Of a stretch of DNA of 64,000 nt, positions 1 through 9,176 are shown piece after piece. Every line of letters starts with the position of its first letter. The stretch's first letter is position 1. Under the pieces are notes generated by a model that saw only the letters and a program-made list of their open reading frames with translations, was not told the origin of the DNA and made no database searches. The position numbers and the translations under genes were made by a program. This DNA is from Helicobacter bilis. GTDB taxonomy: Bacteria; Campylobacterota; Campylobacteria; Campylobacterales; Helicobacteraceae. The DNA is taken from positions 1,984,001 through 2,048,000 of the forward strand of contig NZ_CP019645.1 in the NCBI RefSeq assembly GCF_001999985.1, in the 5' to 3' direction.

Positions 1-854
1 ATATATTTGGCAGTATATTTGAGGATTTCTTTGGAGGGGGTCAGTCAAATACACAAGAGCATTATGCCTTTGATCCAGACTATGTATTGCGACTGAATCT
101 AAGCTTTAAAGAAGCTGTGTTTGGCTGTAAAAAGACGATTAAAACGGAGTATAAAAGCTATTGTAAAACATGTAGTGGCACTGGGGCAAAAGATGGCAAA
201 ATGCAGGATTGCAATAGGTGTAATGGTCGCGGCAGGGTTGTCGTGCAGCAGTCTATTATACAAATGCAAGTCGCATGTCCTACTTGTGAGGGGACGGGTA
301 AAATCATCGTTGATAAATGCACTAAATGTCATGGAAATGCCTTTGAGCGTGTAAAAGAGACGATTGAGCTAGAAGTAAAAGCGGGTATTGATAATGGCAA
401 TCAGCTTGTATATCGTGGTAAGGGGAATGAAGTAAAAAGCGGTGTGAGAGGCGATCTCTATATCAAAGTGGTTGTGAAAGAAGATGAGCATTTTGTGCGT
501 CATGGCAATGATTTATATATGGAAGTCCCCGTATTTTTTACTACGATTGTGCTTGGTGGTAAGATAGAGATTCCCACACTTAGCGGACAAGCAGAGTTAA
601 ACATTCCGCCAAATACTGCACATGGACATCAGTTTGTTTTTCAAAATGAAGGTGTGCCAGATATTAATAGCGGAAAAAAGGGCAGGCTTATCGCACAGAT
701 AAAAATCACCTATCCACAAAATCTCAATGAAGAGCAACAAAATCTTGTGTTAAAACTACAAGAAAGCTTTGGGGATACAAGTAAGCCGTATAAAAGCTTC
801 ATTGATTCATGTTTTGATAAAGTCAAAAACTGGCTTAAGGATAAAATATCATGA
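1..854 (+). CDS. dnaJ: Chaperone DnaJ, 3' part (truncated by window edge)
   Basis: This is the C-terminal part of the Hsp40 co-chaperone that delivers unfolded proteins to DnaK and stimulates its ATPase. The frame is open from base 3, and the start and J domain lie outside the window. The visible protein begins in the Gly/Phe-rich linker (IFEDFFGGG). It then shows the four zinc-binding repeats CKTCSGTG, CNRCNGRG, CPTCEGTG and CTKCHGNA, the last being a weaker copy of CxxCxGxG. The substrate-binding beta domains follow and the protein ends in KDKIS. An internal ATG-free start at base 87 is only an artefact of ORF calling. Family assignment is certain from the zinc module. Confidence 0.96.
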   Translation, partial: IFGSIFEDFFGGGQSNTQEHYAFDPDYVLRLNLSFKEAVFGCKKTIKTEYKSYCKTCSGTGAKDGKMQDCNRCNGRGRVVVQQSIIQMQVACPTCEGTGKIIVDKCTKCHGNAFERVKETIELEVKAGIDNGNQLVYRGKGNEVKSGVRGDLYIKVVVKEDEHFVRHGNDLYMEVPVFFTTIVLGGKIEIPTLSGQAELNIPPNTAHGHQFVFQNEGVPDINSGKKGRLIAQIKITYPQNLNEEQQNLVLKLQESFGDTSKPYKSFIDSCFDKVKNWLKDKIS

Positions 855-1073
855 GATAAGAATATCCATTGTGTATATATAACGCTTGTTTATATAGGTT
901 TAGAATCTAGTATAACTTCATAGGTTTTTTTATGTTTTTATGTCATTGTGTGTAAATAATGCTAAAAAATGTAAAAATAGATTCTGTGTGAGTTGTGCGT
1001 TGTGGAAGACTTTAAGGTTGTTTTGATTAGTGGGGTATAAAACATAAACCATGAATTTACAAGGTAATTATAT

Positions 1074-1349
1074 TTACTCTGATTTTTTACTGATATGTGC
1101 GGTATTTTCTGTATTTTGTAGCCATATAAACACATCTACAACAGCTTGATATAATGCTTCGGGTACATTGCTATTTACTTCCATTTTTATAAGAGAATCA
1201 ACGAGTTCAGCATTGCAAAAAAGTGGCACTTGATACTCCTTTGCTTTGGCAATAATTGCTTCTGCGATTTTCCCCTGCCCACTTGCAACAACGCGAGGGG
1301 CATGGTCTTTATACTCTTCATAGGCAAGAGCAGCAGCTTTTTTTCTCAT
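1074..1349 (-). CDS. flhX: FlhB-like cytoplasmic-domain protein (FlhX)
   Basis: A 91-residue protein equivalent to the C-terminal cytoplasmic fragment of FlhB, the export switch of the flagellar type III secretion system. It has no membrane segments. It contains the EscU/YscU/FlhB-type core (YKDHAPRVVASGQGKIAEAI, then VPLFCNAELVDSL). The NPTH autocleavage motif of full-length FlhB is absent, as expected for the stand-alone paralogue known in Helicobacter and Campylobacter, which can stand in for the processed FlhB fragment. The ATG is preceded by AAAGGATT at good distance. It is transcribed alone, divergent from the methyltransferase gene. Family placement is firm; the precise role is inferred from those relatives. 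Confidence 0.85.
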   Translation of the reverse strand: MRKKAAALAYEEYKDHAPRVVASGQGKIAEAIIAKAKEYQVPLFCNAELVDSLIKMEVNSNVPEALYQAVVDVFIWLQNTENTAHISKKSE

Positions 1350-1514
1350 GTATAATCCTTTTAGCTTTATACTAAAACTAAATCGGCGGTTTTACTTATT
1401 TATGATGGTTTAAAGCTGTCATAACTTTATGTTATAATCTCAAATATTCACAGAAGATACAAGCTGTTTGTATCAGGAATTACAAAACCACGCATTGTCG
1501 TTAAAGGCATAATT

Positions 1515-2180
1515 ATGGAATCTAAAACAAAATATCCGCTGAATACTAGACTTAATATTGATGGCTTAGAGCTTATGGGGAGTTTAGAATCTTGCAGTGT
1601 TGATTTGTGTTTTTTTGATCCGCAGTATCGTGGGGTGCTTGATAAAATGCGTTATGGGAATGAAGGGGAGCGACAAAAGGGCAGAAGCACACTTGTGCAG
1701 ATGAGTGAAGAACAGATTCAAAGCTTTATATGCGAGATTGATAGAGTGCTAAAGCCCAGCTGTTATTTGATGCTATGGATTGATAAGTTTCATCTATGCG
1801 AGGGGGTGAAAGCGTGGGTGGAGCAAACAAGTTTGCAGGTGGTAGATCTCATCACTTGGGATAAGCTCAAAATGGGTATGGGCTATCGCACAAGGCGACA
1901 GAGCGAATATCTGCTGGTTTTGCAAAAAGCACCGATAAAGGCAAAAAATACTTGGCGGCTTCATAATATCCGCGATGTGTGGAGTGAAAAGATTCCAAAT
2001 GATGAGCTAAAAATCCATCCGCATTCAAAGCCCAAAGGATTGCAAAAAGCTTTAATAGAATCTTGCACGAACAAGGGCGATTTGGTGCTTGATCCAGCAA
2101 GTGGGAGCTTTAGCGTGTTTGAGTGTGCTAGGGAATTAGGGCGAGAGTTTATCGGCACAAATCTTAGCACATTGCTATAA
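1515..2180 (+). CDS. Site-specific DNA methyltransferase (beta-class N6A/N4C type)
   Basis: A 221-residue SAM-dependent DNA methyltransferase. The catalytic motif IV comes first ([12 protein letters not shown], residues 29-40). Motif X ([16 protein letters not shown]) and the SAM-binding motif I (LDPASGSF, about residues 193-202) lie near the C terminus. This permuted order is typical of beta-class amino-methyltransferases. The usual DPPY/SPPY tetrapeptide is DPQY here, and the closing FIGTNL replaces the common FxGxE. No restriction endonuclease gene is adjacent, so it looks like an orphan. The target sequence cannot be read from the protein. The ATG at 1515 has AAAGG upstream. The enzyme may be active, but the DPQY variant leaves some doubt. 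Confidence 0.85.
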   Translation: MESKTKYPLNTRLNIDGLELMGSLESCSVDLCFFDPQYRGVLDKMRYGNEGERQKGRSTLVQMSEEQIQSFICEIDRVLKPSCYLMLWIDKFHLCEGVKAWVEQTSLQVVDLITWDKLKMGMGYRTRRQSEYLLVLQKAPIKAKNTWRLHNIRDVWSEKIPNDELKIHPHSKPKGLQKALIESCTNKGDLVLDPASGSFSVFECARELGREFIGTNLSTLL

Positions 2181-2486
2181 ATTCATTATATTCATTAATT
2201 TGAAGCAACGCACAAATAAGATTCTAACGACTAATTCACCAAAAAAACTTAATATTGCTTTGTGATTTGTTGTTGTAATCCAAAATATAGATTTATGAGA
2301 GCTTCTAAGTATTTTATATATTGCTATTTGTGGGATTAAAAGTTATATAACCGCTAGACCAACATATAAAATCATTACTCGTATTTATTGTGCTGGTAGC
2401 AAAAAAAATGTGTTATCTGTATTTTATAGTTTTAAAAAAAGTGTAAATGAACGATTATGTTATGGATTTTTTTATAAAGGATATGT
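2181..2486. other. Intergenic region without recognised gene
   Basis: About 300 bases of AT-rich sequence between the methyltransferase and the outer membrane protein gene. It presumably holds the promoter of the latter. A good ribosome-binding site (AAAGG) lies at 2476-2480. I see no convincing ORF or RNA. Confidence 0.4.
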
Positions 2487-3143
2487 ATGAAAAAGCATCT
2501 ATTGAGTGTTGTTGTTGCAAGTTGTATTTGTGTCAATATGTCATTTGCTGATAGTAAAGGGAATGGCTTTTTTCTTGGTGTTGATTTTGGTGGTTCTGTT
2601 GGAGCACTTACAAATACAGGATTAACAATTAGTGGTAACGCTGGGCAAGGCGGTGTCCCAGCTAAAGAGACAATGCAAGTTAATGCAGGTTTTGGTCTCA
2701 ATCTGCGTATAGGTGGACAGAGATATTTTGATAGAGAAAATGGCATGAGATATTACCTTAGCATTGGTGGTGTTTTTGGTGCGCCAAGTTATGCTTTTGG
2801 TGATTTAAAAGTGTCTGGTATTACCATGATTGGTGATATAAATATGGATTTTTTACATGATTTCACTAGTACAGAATCTCAAAGAGTTGGTATATATGTT
2901 GGCATGGGGGCTGGATATATGACTACGCTGTATCCGGGCGGTAGCGCACTTACGATTCAAAACATGGATATTCCAAGTTTTAGTGGTGTTACTATAGGGC
3001 TAAACTTTGGAGTTAGAACACTTGTGGCAAGACATCATCAATTTGAGTTTTCAACAAAAAGTGTCGTTACACACTCAAAAGCGACAGAAAATATCATAGG
3101 ATTTCAAGTATTTTTAGGTGCGAACTATTCTTATTTATTCTAA
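2487..3143 (+). CDS. Helicobacter-type outer membrane beta-barrel protein
   Basis: A 218-residue protein with a Sec signal peptide (MKKHLLSVVVASCICVNMSFA, predicted cut after residue 21). The mature part is Gly-rich with alternating hydrophobic residues throughout, for example NGFFLGVDFGGSVGAL. The C terminus is aromatic (NYSYLF), ending in Phe as required for BAM-dependent insertion of beta-barrels. It resembles in style the two other small outer membrane proteins in this window (33.0 and 52.1 kb) but is not closely similar in sequence. It is monocistronic and convergent with cheY. Function beyond the envelope is unknown. Confidence 0.75.
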   Translation: MKKHLLSVVVASCICVNMSFADSKGNGFFLGVDFGGSVGALTNTGLTISGNAGQGGVPAKETMQVNAGFGLNLRIGGQRYFDRENGMRYYLSIGGVFGAPSYAFGDLKVSGITMIGDINMDFLHDFTSTESQRVGIYVGMGAGYMTTLYPGGSALTIQNMDIPSFSGVTIGLNFGVRTLVARHHQFEFSTKSVVTHSKATENIIGFQVFLGANYSYLF

Positions 3144-3159
3144 TAGGATTTTACAATTC

Positions 3160-3194
3160 TCACGCTTATGTAATGTCTCTTTAGATAAGCGTGA
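3160..3194. terminator. Hairpin between convergent genes
   Basis: A perfect 10-bp inverted repeat (TCACGCTTAT at 3160-3169 and ATAAGCGTGA at 3185-3194) with a 15-base loop lies between the stop of the outer membrane protein gene and the stop of cheY. Its position between convergent genes fits a bidirectional terminator. No strong T-run follows, so it may work with Rho or as a 3'-end stabiliser. Confidence 0.45.
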
Positions 3195-3217
3195 ATGGGT
3201 ATTAGAAAGCCAAACAA

Positions 3218-3592
3218 TTACTCGTTAATTCCTAGCACAACTTCTAGTTTTTCTTTTAAAACCTGTGGTGTAAAAGGCTTAACAATATAGTTATTAACTC
3301 CAGCTTTTAATGCGGTGATAACCTCTGATTTTCCACCTTCAGTTGTTACCATAATAATTGGAATATCTTTATACTTTTCTTCTGCACGCACTTTTTTTAC
3401 AAGCTCTAAGCCATTCATCTCTGGCATATTCCAGTCTGTAATCAAGACATTAATACCCTCAATGGTACTCATCTGATTCCAAGCTTCAACTCCATGCTCA
3501 GCCTCTAAAATATCTTCATAACCAAGTCTTTGAAGAGTGTTTTTAATAATCCGTCTCATCGTAGAACTATCATCAACTACAAGCAATTTCAA
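3218..3592 (-). CDS. cheY: Chemotaxis response regulator CheY
   Basis: A 124-residue single-domain response regulator. Phosphorylated by CheA, it binds the flagellar switch and changes rotation. All key residues are visible: acidic pocket D7/D8 (VVDDSS), phospho-acceptor D53 (LITDWNMPEMNG), switch T83/T84 (MVTTEGG) and K105 in VKPF. The start is a TTG at 3592-3590 with a near-ideal ribosome-binding site (AAGGAG, six bases away). No upstream ATG is in frame before a stop. It lies downstream of hisA on the same strand after a 66-base gap, so it may share transcripts with the flagellar genes. It is CheY1-like in the H. pylori sense. Confidence 0.96.
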   Translation of the reverse strand: MKLLVVDDSSTMRRIIKNTLQRLGYEDILEAEHGVEAWNQMSTIEGINVLITDWNMPEMNGLELVKKVRAEEKYKDIPIIMVTTEGGKSEVITALKAGVNNYIVKPFTPQVLKEKLEVVLGINE

Positions 3593-3658
3593 TGTTTGCT
3601 CCTTATAAATTAATTAAATCTTCATCGGTGTATTATAACATACTTTTAATAACCAAGA

Positions 3659-4360
3659 TTAAAATTTTACATTTTTAAAATCAAGCTTACCTTCATAAAA
3701 TGCCTTTCCTATGATTACACCACCAACTTTTGGGTAATTATGCAACATATCTAAATCTTTCTGTCCAGAAAAACCACCACTTGCGATGGTAAAAATGCCA
3801 CTAATTTCCGCAATCTCTTCAGTCAAAGCAAAATTAATACCAGAAAGCATACCATCTTGTTGAATGTCCGTGCAAACTATTGCCTGCACACTACTGCCTT
3901 TTAACTTTGCAGCAAAATCAATTGCTTTTATTTCACTCACATTTACCCAACCATGAGTAGCAATATTGCCATCTTTAGAATCTATGCTTAAAGCAATTGG
4001 ATATTTTTCTGCCATTGAGATAGTCCAATCTAGATTTTGCAGGGCGATAGAGCCTAAAATCGTGCGACATACACCAGCATTTAGGTAATTTTTTATAGTG
4101 TCTTCAGTGCGGATTCCACCGCCAACTTGTATTTGCAGATTAGTTTCAGTTGCAATATTTTCTATTACGCTAAGATTTTTTGGACTTCCCTCAAACGCAC
4201 CATCTAAATCCACTATATGAAGCCATTTTGCACCGCAATCTTCAAAATATTTTGCAAAATCAAGGGCATTACCATACTCTTTAGCACTTTTTTTCTCACC
4301 CTTTGTTAAACGCACAGCCTTTCCGCCTAACAAATCTATTGCAGGAAATAAAATTGCCAT
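3659..4360 (-). CDS. hisA: Phosphoribosylformimino-5-aminoimidazole carboxamide ribotide isomerase HisA
   Basis: A 233-residue (beta/alpha)8-barrel enzyme that opens the ribose of ProFAR by Amadori rearrangement, the fourth step of histidine biosynthesis. The catalytic aspartates are in the expected places: PAIDLLGGKAVRL near the N terminus and SIDSKDGNIATHGW in the middle. The phosphate-binding loops VGGGIRTED and ASGGFSG are present. The length is normal. The ATG follows AGGAT. The gene begins 17 bases after fliH, so a biosynthetic gene is embedded in a flagellar operon. The rest of the his pathway is not in the window apart from hisC at the head of the same run. Confidence 0.96.
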   Translation of the reverse strand: MAILFPAIDLLGGKAVRLTKGEKKSAKEYGNALDFAKYFEDCGAKWLHIVDLDGAFEGSPKNLSVIENIATETNLQIQVGGGIRTEDTIKNYLNAGVCRTILGSIALQNLDWTISMAEKYPIALSIDSKDGNIATHGWVNVSEIKAIDFAAKLKGSSVQAIVCTDIQQDGMLSGINFALTEEIAEISGIFTIASGGFSGQKDLDMLHNYPKVGGVIIGKAFYEGKLDFKNVKF

Positions 4361-4377
4361 GATTTTTATCCTAGATT

Positions 4378-5172
4378 CTAATCATTTAAATTATCCAACA
4401 CTGACTGCTTCAGCATCTTATAGCGAGACATTACATTTCCATCGAGATTACCAAGATTTGATGAGATAACAACACCCCCACGAGAAATGGCATTATCCGC
4501 TTCAATCTGTATTTTTTCTTTATCCTTTAGATTTTCCTTCAAATATACATAATCAATAGGATTGACCTTAATACCAATTTGTGTTGCTTCCATAATATTT
4601 GATAGTAAAGATCTTGTAAGTTCCAAAGCAACTCGCTGTGAATTTTCCTCAATTTCTTTTACTATAACTTCTTTTGCCATATCAATAGCAATAGAACTTA
4701 ACTCTTTTTCAAGGGCTTCAAGATGGATTTGTGATTGTTTTAGTGTATTTTCTAAAGTGATCAATGATTGCACTATCTTTTCACGCTCTGCTTGTATCTC
4801 TGCTTCCATTGCTTGTTTTGCTTCATTTTTTCCCTCTTCAAATCCCCTTTTATATGACTCATCACTTGTTTTTTCAAGTGTTTCTTGCATGCTTACTTGA
4901 TTTTTTTCAAACTGCATTTCAAGCTTTGCAAGATTCCCGGATAACTCATCACTTTTATGCAATAGCTTTTCGATTAATTCCTTTTCTAAAGAGTTCATAG
5001 TTGGCGGACGATATGCATTCACTTGCTCTACATTTTGCTCATCGGTTGTATTTTCAGTGGAATCTGTATTTGTCTGAATCTCTAAAGGCACAATAGCTTT
5101 AAACTCATATTTATTGATTGAGTGATCACCTTTTTGTTCATCTTGTATGAGATTGTGATTACGAGATAACAT
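4378..5172 (-). CDS. fliH: Flagellar export ATPase regulator FliH
   Basis: A 264-residue peripheral protein of the flagellar export apparatus that binds the ATPase FliI and links it to the C-ring. The N-terminal third is low-complexity and polar. A long Glu/Lys-rich coiled coil follows (roughly residues 65-170, e.g. KREKIVQSLITLENTLKQ-like heptads). The C-terminal FliH/YscL domain runs from about residue 170 to the end and includes ISRGGVVISSNLGNLDGN, which matches the conserved GG-V-D/N pattern before the C terminus. The start overlaps the end of fliG by 14 bases, indicating translational coupling. Assignment rests on this architecture and its position after fliG. Confidence 0.9.
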   Translation of the reverse strand: MLSRNHNLIQDEQKGDHSINKYEFKAIVPLEIQTNTDSTENTTDEQNVEQVNAYRPPTMNSLEKELIEKLLHKSDELSGNLAKLEMQFEKNQVSMQETLEKTSDESYKRGFEEGKNEAKQAMEAEIQAEREKIVQSLITLENTLKQSQIHLEALEKELSSIAIDMAKEVIVKEIEENSQRVALELTRSLLSNIMEATQIGIKVNPIDYVYLKENLKDKEKIQIEADNAISRGGVVISSNLGNLDGNVMSRYKMLKQSVLDNLND

Positions 5173-6190
5173 CGTCTTGTTCTCCTAATTGTATTAAGCC
5201 TTGTTCTGATAGATTTTGAACTATCTCAATAATCTTTCTTTGTGCCGCTTCTATATCACGCACTTTAACCGCACCTAAAAACTGAATCTCTTCAGCAAAC
5301 TGCTCACTTGCTCTCGAACTCATATTACTCATAAACTTCTGCTTCAATTCATCAGCACTTGATTTCAATGCCAATGCTAAATCCTTCTTATCTGCAACTT
5401 TTAGAATCTCAATAATAGCGGACTTATCAAGCTTAATCATATCTTCAAAAGTAAACATCATTTCTTTAATCTCATTGGCAAGCTGCTCGTCTCTTTGCTC
5501 TATCTGTGCTAATGTAGCTTTTGCGGTTTTTTGTCCCATGCGGTTAAACATTTCAGCAACAGCACGAGGACCACCAACTTCGACTTTGTAGCTTGTAAGA
5601 GATTCTACTTGTTGCTCTAGCACCGCTGAAACTCTTTTTACAACAGAAGGTGAAATATCCCCTAAGTTTGCCATACGGATAGAAATTTCCGCGCGCAGCT
5701 CATCTGTAAAAAAGCCCAAAGTTTCTGCTGCACCACCAGAATCCATATGTGCTAGAATTAGGGCTATTGTCTGCGGGTGCTCATTTACAATAAAGTCTGC
5801 AAGTTGTTGCGGCTTTACCTTATCCAAATAACCAAAATTCTTGGTAGATTGCATAGTTTTTGCAAGTTTATCAAGCACTCTCTTTGCAATATCTGGTCCA
5901 AGTGTCTTAATCAGCAACTCTCTTGCATAATCAACACCGCCAGAATTAATATATTGGTTAGATTGCAATATAGTGTAAAACTCTTCCAATACAGCAGCAC
6001 CCACAGCCTTGTCTGTGCCACCTAATTGCATGATATGCTTACTGATTTCAGTAATAGATTCTATATCTAAATGATGGAATACTTCGCTTGTGATTTCTTC
6101 ACCAACTTGAATGAGTAGAATCGCTACTTTTTCAGACATAGAGAGTTCATCATACTGAGCTCGTTGCTTTGGAGTTAAGGTCATTGCCAT
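5159..6190 (-). CDS. fliG: Flagellar motor switch protein FliG
   Basis: A 343-residue rotor protein of the C-ring. The N-terminal domain binds the FliF tail, the middle domain carries the EHPQTIALILAHM segment, and the C-terminal domain interacts with the stator MotA through charged residues (the FTFEDMIKLDKSAI helix region). The length is normal. The ATG at 6190 has AAGGGG just upstream; a second ATG two codons later is an alternative. It starts 9 bases after fliF ends, and its own 3' end overlaps fliH, so fliF-fliG-fliH form one tight unit. Signature EHPQ is unmistakable. Confidence 0.97.
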   Translation of the reverse strand: MAMTLTPKQRAQYDELSMSEKVAILLIQVGEEITSEVFHHLDIESITEISKHIMQLGGTDKAVGAAVLEEFYTILQSNQYINSGGVDYARELLIKTLGPDIAKRVLDKLAKTMQSTKNFGYLDKVKPQQLADFIVNEHPQTIALILAHMDSGGAAETLGFFTDELRAEISIRMANLGDISPSVVKRVSAVLEQQVESLTSYKVEVGGPRAVAEMFNRMGQKTAKATLAQIEQRDEQLANEIKEMMFTFEDMIKLDKSAIIEILKVADKKDLALALKSSADELKQKFMSNMSSRASEQFAEEIQFLGAVKVRDIEAAQRKIIEIVQNLSEQGLIQLGEQDDVIS

Positions 6191-6199
6191 TTTTGCCCC

Positions 6200-7891
6200 T
6201 TATTTCATTTCGATTTCATCGCGTATGAGTGCTTGAAATAAACCTGCTATCTCATCTGGTTTCGTTCTCACTGCTTCTTTGATTTTTTCTAACAACACAT
6301 CATATTTTACAGCATCTTCGTTGAATCCACCGCCAATGCCAAGCTGCTCTTCCACTCTTTTACGCATTTCATTCGCTCTGTTTAGCGTATCATCATCATC
6401 ATCAAAGTCAAATAGCGGTTGTTTCTCTGTCTCCTCTTCTTCATGCACTTCAAGCATACGCTCCGCAAATGGTGCAATAACCTTTTTATAGAAGAAGAAT
6501 AGCACGATAACAACAAGCACATATCGTAGTAACGGCATAAATGGACCGAGATATTTTTCAACCGCTTGGGCTACTTTTTCAAAGTTTGTTAATGGTGGTG
6601 TGCCAGAACCAATAGCATTAAGCTGCCCAGCAATAACGCTTACAATATCATTACGACTTTCATCATAACCTGAACTTGCTTCGACAATTTTTTTAATCTC
6701 TGCAAGCTCTTCTGGGCTTCTTGGGGTATATTTCATTGTAATAAAGCCCGTTTCTTCATTTGTCTCTTCAGTATAAGTCCCATCAATCACAACACCAACA
6801 GTCATGCGTTTAAGTTGGGGGGTTTGCAATCGCATAGTCGTTGTCTTTTTATCGGGCATATAGTTTTTAACAAACTGACTTTCTCTATACTCTTCTCTAT
6901 TATTGGAATCTAGGTCTTTAACTTCGGCAATGTTATTAATAACACCCGGAACGCCACCCGGATCTTTTGGTGCAAGTCCCTTTCTCTCTATCTCTTTACC
7001 AGACTCACTTGCAACAGCAGATTCTTTACTATATATCTCTTCTGTGCTTTCTTGCTTACCAAAGTCATAGTCTAGATTCACACTCACAGTCATTCTGTCT
7101 GTGCCACCAGCAAGCCTGCTTAACGATTGTCTAATCTTGTTTGCAATCTCTTGTTCTGCCTGCACCTTATAAGCAAAGTTTTTAAATGCCTGTTCGTTTT
7201 CAATGGTTGCTTCATCGCGTTTATTTAGTGGATTACCATATTGATCTACCATGATAACATTTTCTGGTTTAAGCCCATTGAATGAATTTGCAATAAGGTT
7301 TTGAATACCAAAGATTTGATTCTGTGTAAGCGTCATGCCATCTCTAAGCGTTAATGCTACACTTGCACTAGGCACAGCACGAGTTTTTACAAATACATCA
7401 TCTTTTGGTTCTGCAATCTCAACTCTTGCATCTTGTATGGGGGCTAATGCCATTAATGTCTTTTCTAATTGTCCCTTAATTGCACGCAGTTTTTTAACAT
7501 CAAATTCACTTTGTGTTGCACCAAAGCTATTTTCATTAAAAATATCATAATCAACCCTGCCTTTTATAATGCCCTGTGCGGCAAGCTCATTACGCAAAAC
7601 AAAGACTTGGTCTTGTGGCACTGCAATAGTGTTGTCATTAATCATTTTATAAGGGATATTTTGCTGCTTAAGATAGCTTATCGCAGACCCTGCATCTGCT
7701 GGATTCTCAGCTGAAAAGAGAATCCCAAAACCATCGACACTATCCCCTTTCTTTGAACCTAAAGAGGATACAATGAGATATGATAAAAAAGCAACAAAAA
7801 CAACAACAGTTACAAGAATAACAATTTGTTGTTTTCGATTTAATTTTTTAATTAAATTTTGTAACTGCGTAAATATCGCTTTAAAATCCAA
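6200..7891 (-). CDS. fliF: Flagellar MS-ring protein FliF
   Basis: A 563-residue inner-membrane protein that oligomerises into the MS ring, the base of the flagellar rod and the first assembled part. Two membrane helices bracket the periplasmic ring-building domains: residues about 23-45 (IVILVTVVVFVAFLSYLIV) and about 448-468 (LLRYVLVVIVLFFFYKKVI). The cytoplasmic tail, which is very acidic (FDFDDDDDTLNRANEMRKRV), binds FliG. A YscJ/FliF-type ring domain is evident around VALTLRDGMTLTQNQIFGIQ. The start codon appears to be TTG at 7891, behind AAGGAAGG; no in-frame ATG upstream fits. It is followed directly by fliG and preceded by hisC. Confidence 0.96.
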   Translation of the reverse strand: MDFKAIFTQLQNLIKKLNRKQQIVILVTVVVFVAFLSYLIVSSLGSKKGDSVDGFGILFSAENPADAGSAISYLKQQNIPYKMINDNTIAVPQDQVFVLRNELAAQGIIKGRVDYDIFNENSFGATQSEFDVKKLRAIKGQLEKTLMALAPIQDARVEIAEPKDDVFVKTRAVPSASVALTLRDGMTLTQNQIFGIQNLIANSFNGLKPENVIMVDQYGNPLNKRDEATIENEQAFKNFAYKVQAEQEIANKIRQSLSRLAGGTDRMTVSVNLDYDFGKQESTEEIYSKESAVASESGKEIERKGLAPKDPGGVPGVINNIAEVKDLDSNNREEYRESQFVKNYMPDKKTTTMRLQTPQLKRMTVGVVIDGTYTEETNEETGFITMKYTPRSPEELAEIKKIVEASSGYDESRNDIVSVIAGQLNAIGSGTPPLTNFEKVAQAVEKYLGPFMPLLRYVLVVIVLFFFYKKVIAPFAERMLEVHEEEETEKQPLFDFDDDDDTLNRANEMRKRVEEQLGIGGGFNEDAVKYDVLLEKIKEAVRTKPDEIAGLFQALIRDEIEMK

Positions 7892-7912
7892 AACTCACCT
7901 TCCTTAAAATAT

Positions 7913-9013
7913 TTATAAATCTTGTAGTATATCTGTTAATTTTTGTATGACAATGTCATTTTGCTGTGGGATTCCAATGGTAATCCGCATAGCACTAAGT
8001 CCATAACTTGCCAAATCTCGCACAACAATTCCTTGCCGTAACAATAAATTGCTTATTTTAGTAGAATTTAACTTATTATGCAATATAAAAGTAACAAAAT
8101 TTGCATAAGATTCCAAAATATCAATCTCATATTGCTTTGCAAAATGCTTATATTTTTCCATTTCACTAAAATTATTTGTAACAGAATCTAGCAAAAACTC
8201 TTCATCAAAAAGACTAGCACTAGCGGCTTTAAGGCTTAAAGTCGTGATATTAAAAGGCGGTCTTATCTTATTTAATGTGTCAATTATAGTCTTGTTTGCG
8301 ATACCATATCCAACACGCATACCACCTAATCCATATATTTTAGAAAAAGTCCCCAGATAAATTACATTTGGAAAATCTATAATATCCTTAGGACTAATCG
8401 CATAATTAGAATCTTTATACGCACAATACTCCATATACGCACAATCTAGGACTACAAGACTCTCTCTATCAATTTTTTTTAAAAAATCAATCACTTGAGA
8501 TTTAGGCAACGCTTCTCCAAGCGGATTATTTGGCGTACATAGAAAGATTATGCTAGGCTTATGTGCTTCATAATATTGCAACATAGAATCTAGATTATGA
8601 AAAAAATCAGGTGTGCGTAAAATAGTAGCATTGCAATGCTTTGCATAGATAGCATACATTGCAAAAGTCGTTTTTGCCATAAGCACCTTAGTATTTTTAT
8701 CACAAATTGCATGTATGCAAAACTCAATTATTTGGTCGCTACCACTACCAATAATGATTTGATTGCTTTCTATATCATATTTTTTTGCCAAAGATTCTTT
8801 AAGCTCATAGTAAGAATCATCGGGATATATATATGCATTACACGCATTCTCAAGGATTGCTTCCTTTGCAAGCGGCGATGTGCCTAGCGGATTTTCATTG
8901 CTACCAAGCTTAATAATATTTTGTGGCTCAATATTGTAATCACGCATAACAAGCTCTAGTGGTTTTCCAACTTCATAAGTAGGCAAAACAGAGATATGCT
9001 GGTGAAATTTCAT
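7913..9013 (-). CDS. hisC: Histidinol-phosphate aminotransferase HisC
   Basis: A 366-residue PLP-dependent class II aminotransferase that converts imidazole-acetol phosphate and glutamate to histidinol phosphate. Motifs seen: substrate-entry KLGSNENPLGTSP near residue 40, GSGSDQIIEF, CTPNNPLGEALP, and the PLP-lysine segment TFSKIYGLGGMRVGY (Lys at about residue 222). The ATG follows AAGGAAATATT. It begins the minus-strand run hisC-fliF-fliG-fliH-hisA, with 21 bases between its stop and the fliF start. Some HisC proteins also accept aromatic substrates; this cannot be decided here. Confidence 0.94.
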   Translation of the reverse strand: MKFHQHISVLPTYEVGKPLELVMRDYNIEPQNIIKLGSNENPLGTSPLAKEAILENACNAYIYPDDSYYELKESLAKKYDIESNQIIIGSGSDQIIEFCIHAICDKNTKVLMAKTTFAMYAIYAKHCNATILRTPDFFHNLDSMLQYYEAHKPSIIFLCTPNNPLGEALPKSQVIDFLKKIDRESLVVLDCAYMEYCAYKDSNYAISPKDIIDFPNVIYLGTFSKIYGLGGMRVGYGIANKTIIDTLNKIRPPFNITTLSLKAASASLFDEEFLLDSVTNNFSEMEKYKHFAKQYEIDILESYANFVTFILHNKLNSTKISNLLLRQGIVVRDLASYGLSAMRITIGIPQQNDIVIQKLTDILQDL

Positions 9014-9176
9014 AATATTTCCTTATAAATCGCTCTGGCATAATCACTAACAAGGTCTCATTGCTTATTGTAACCTTAAAAACGAAATTGTAGCATAAAG
9101 ATTGCGAATTTATATTTTTATGTTACTATTTTACAGAGTTTTTACTTTGAAAATAGACATTATTGTGGTGGTGATT

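Noticed and set aside
4562-5000. ORFs antisense to fliH (and similar ones antisense to fliG, fliF, hisC, ispG, nadK)
   Set aside because: They are shadows of conserved minus-strand genes with no family features.
9102-9176. Longer FeoA starting at 9102
   Set aside because: The extension is hydrophobic and not part of the SH3-like fold; the ATG at 9177 with GGTGGTG fits the family length.
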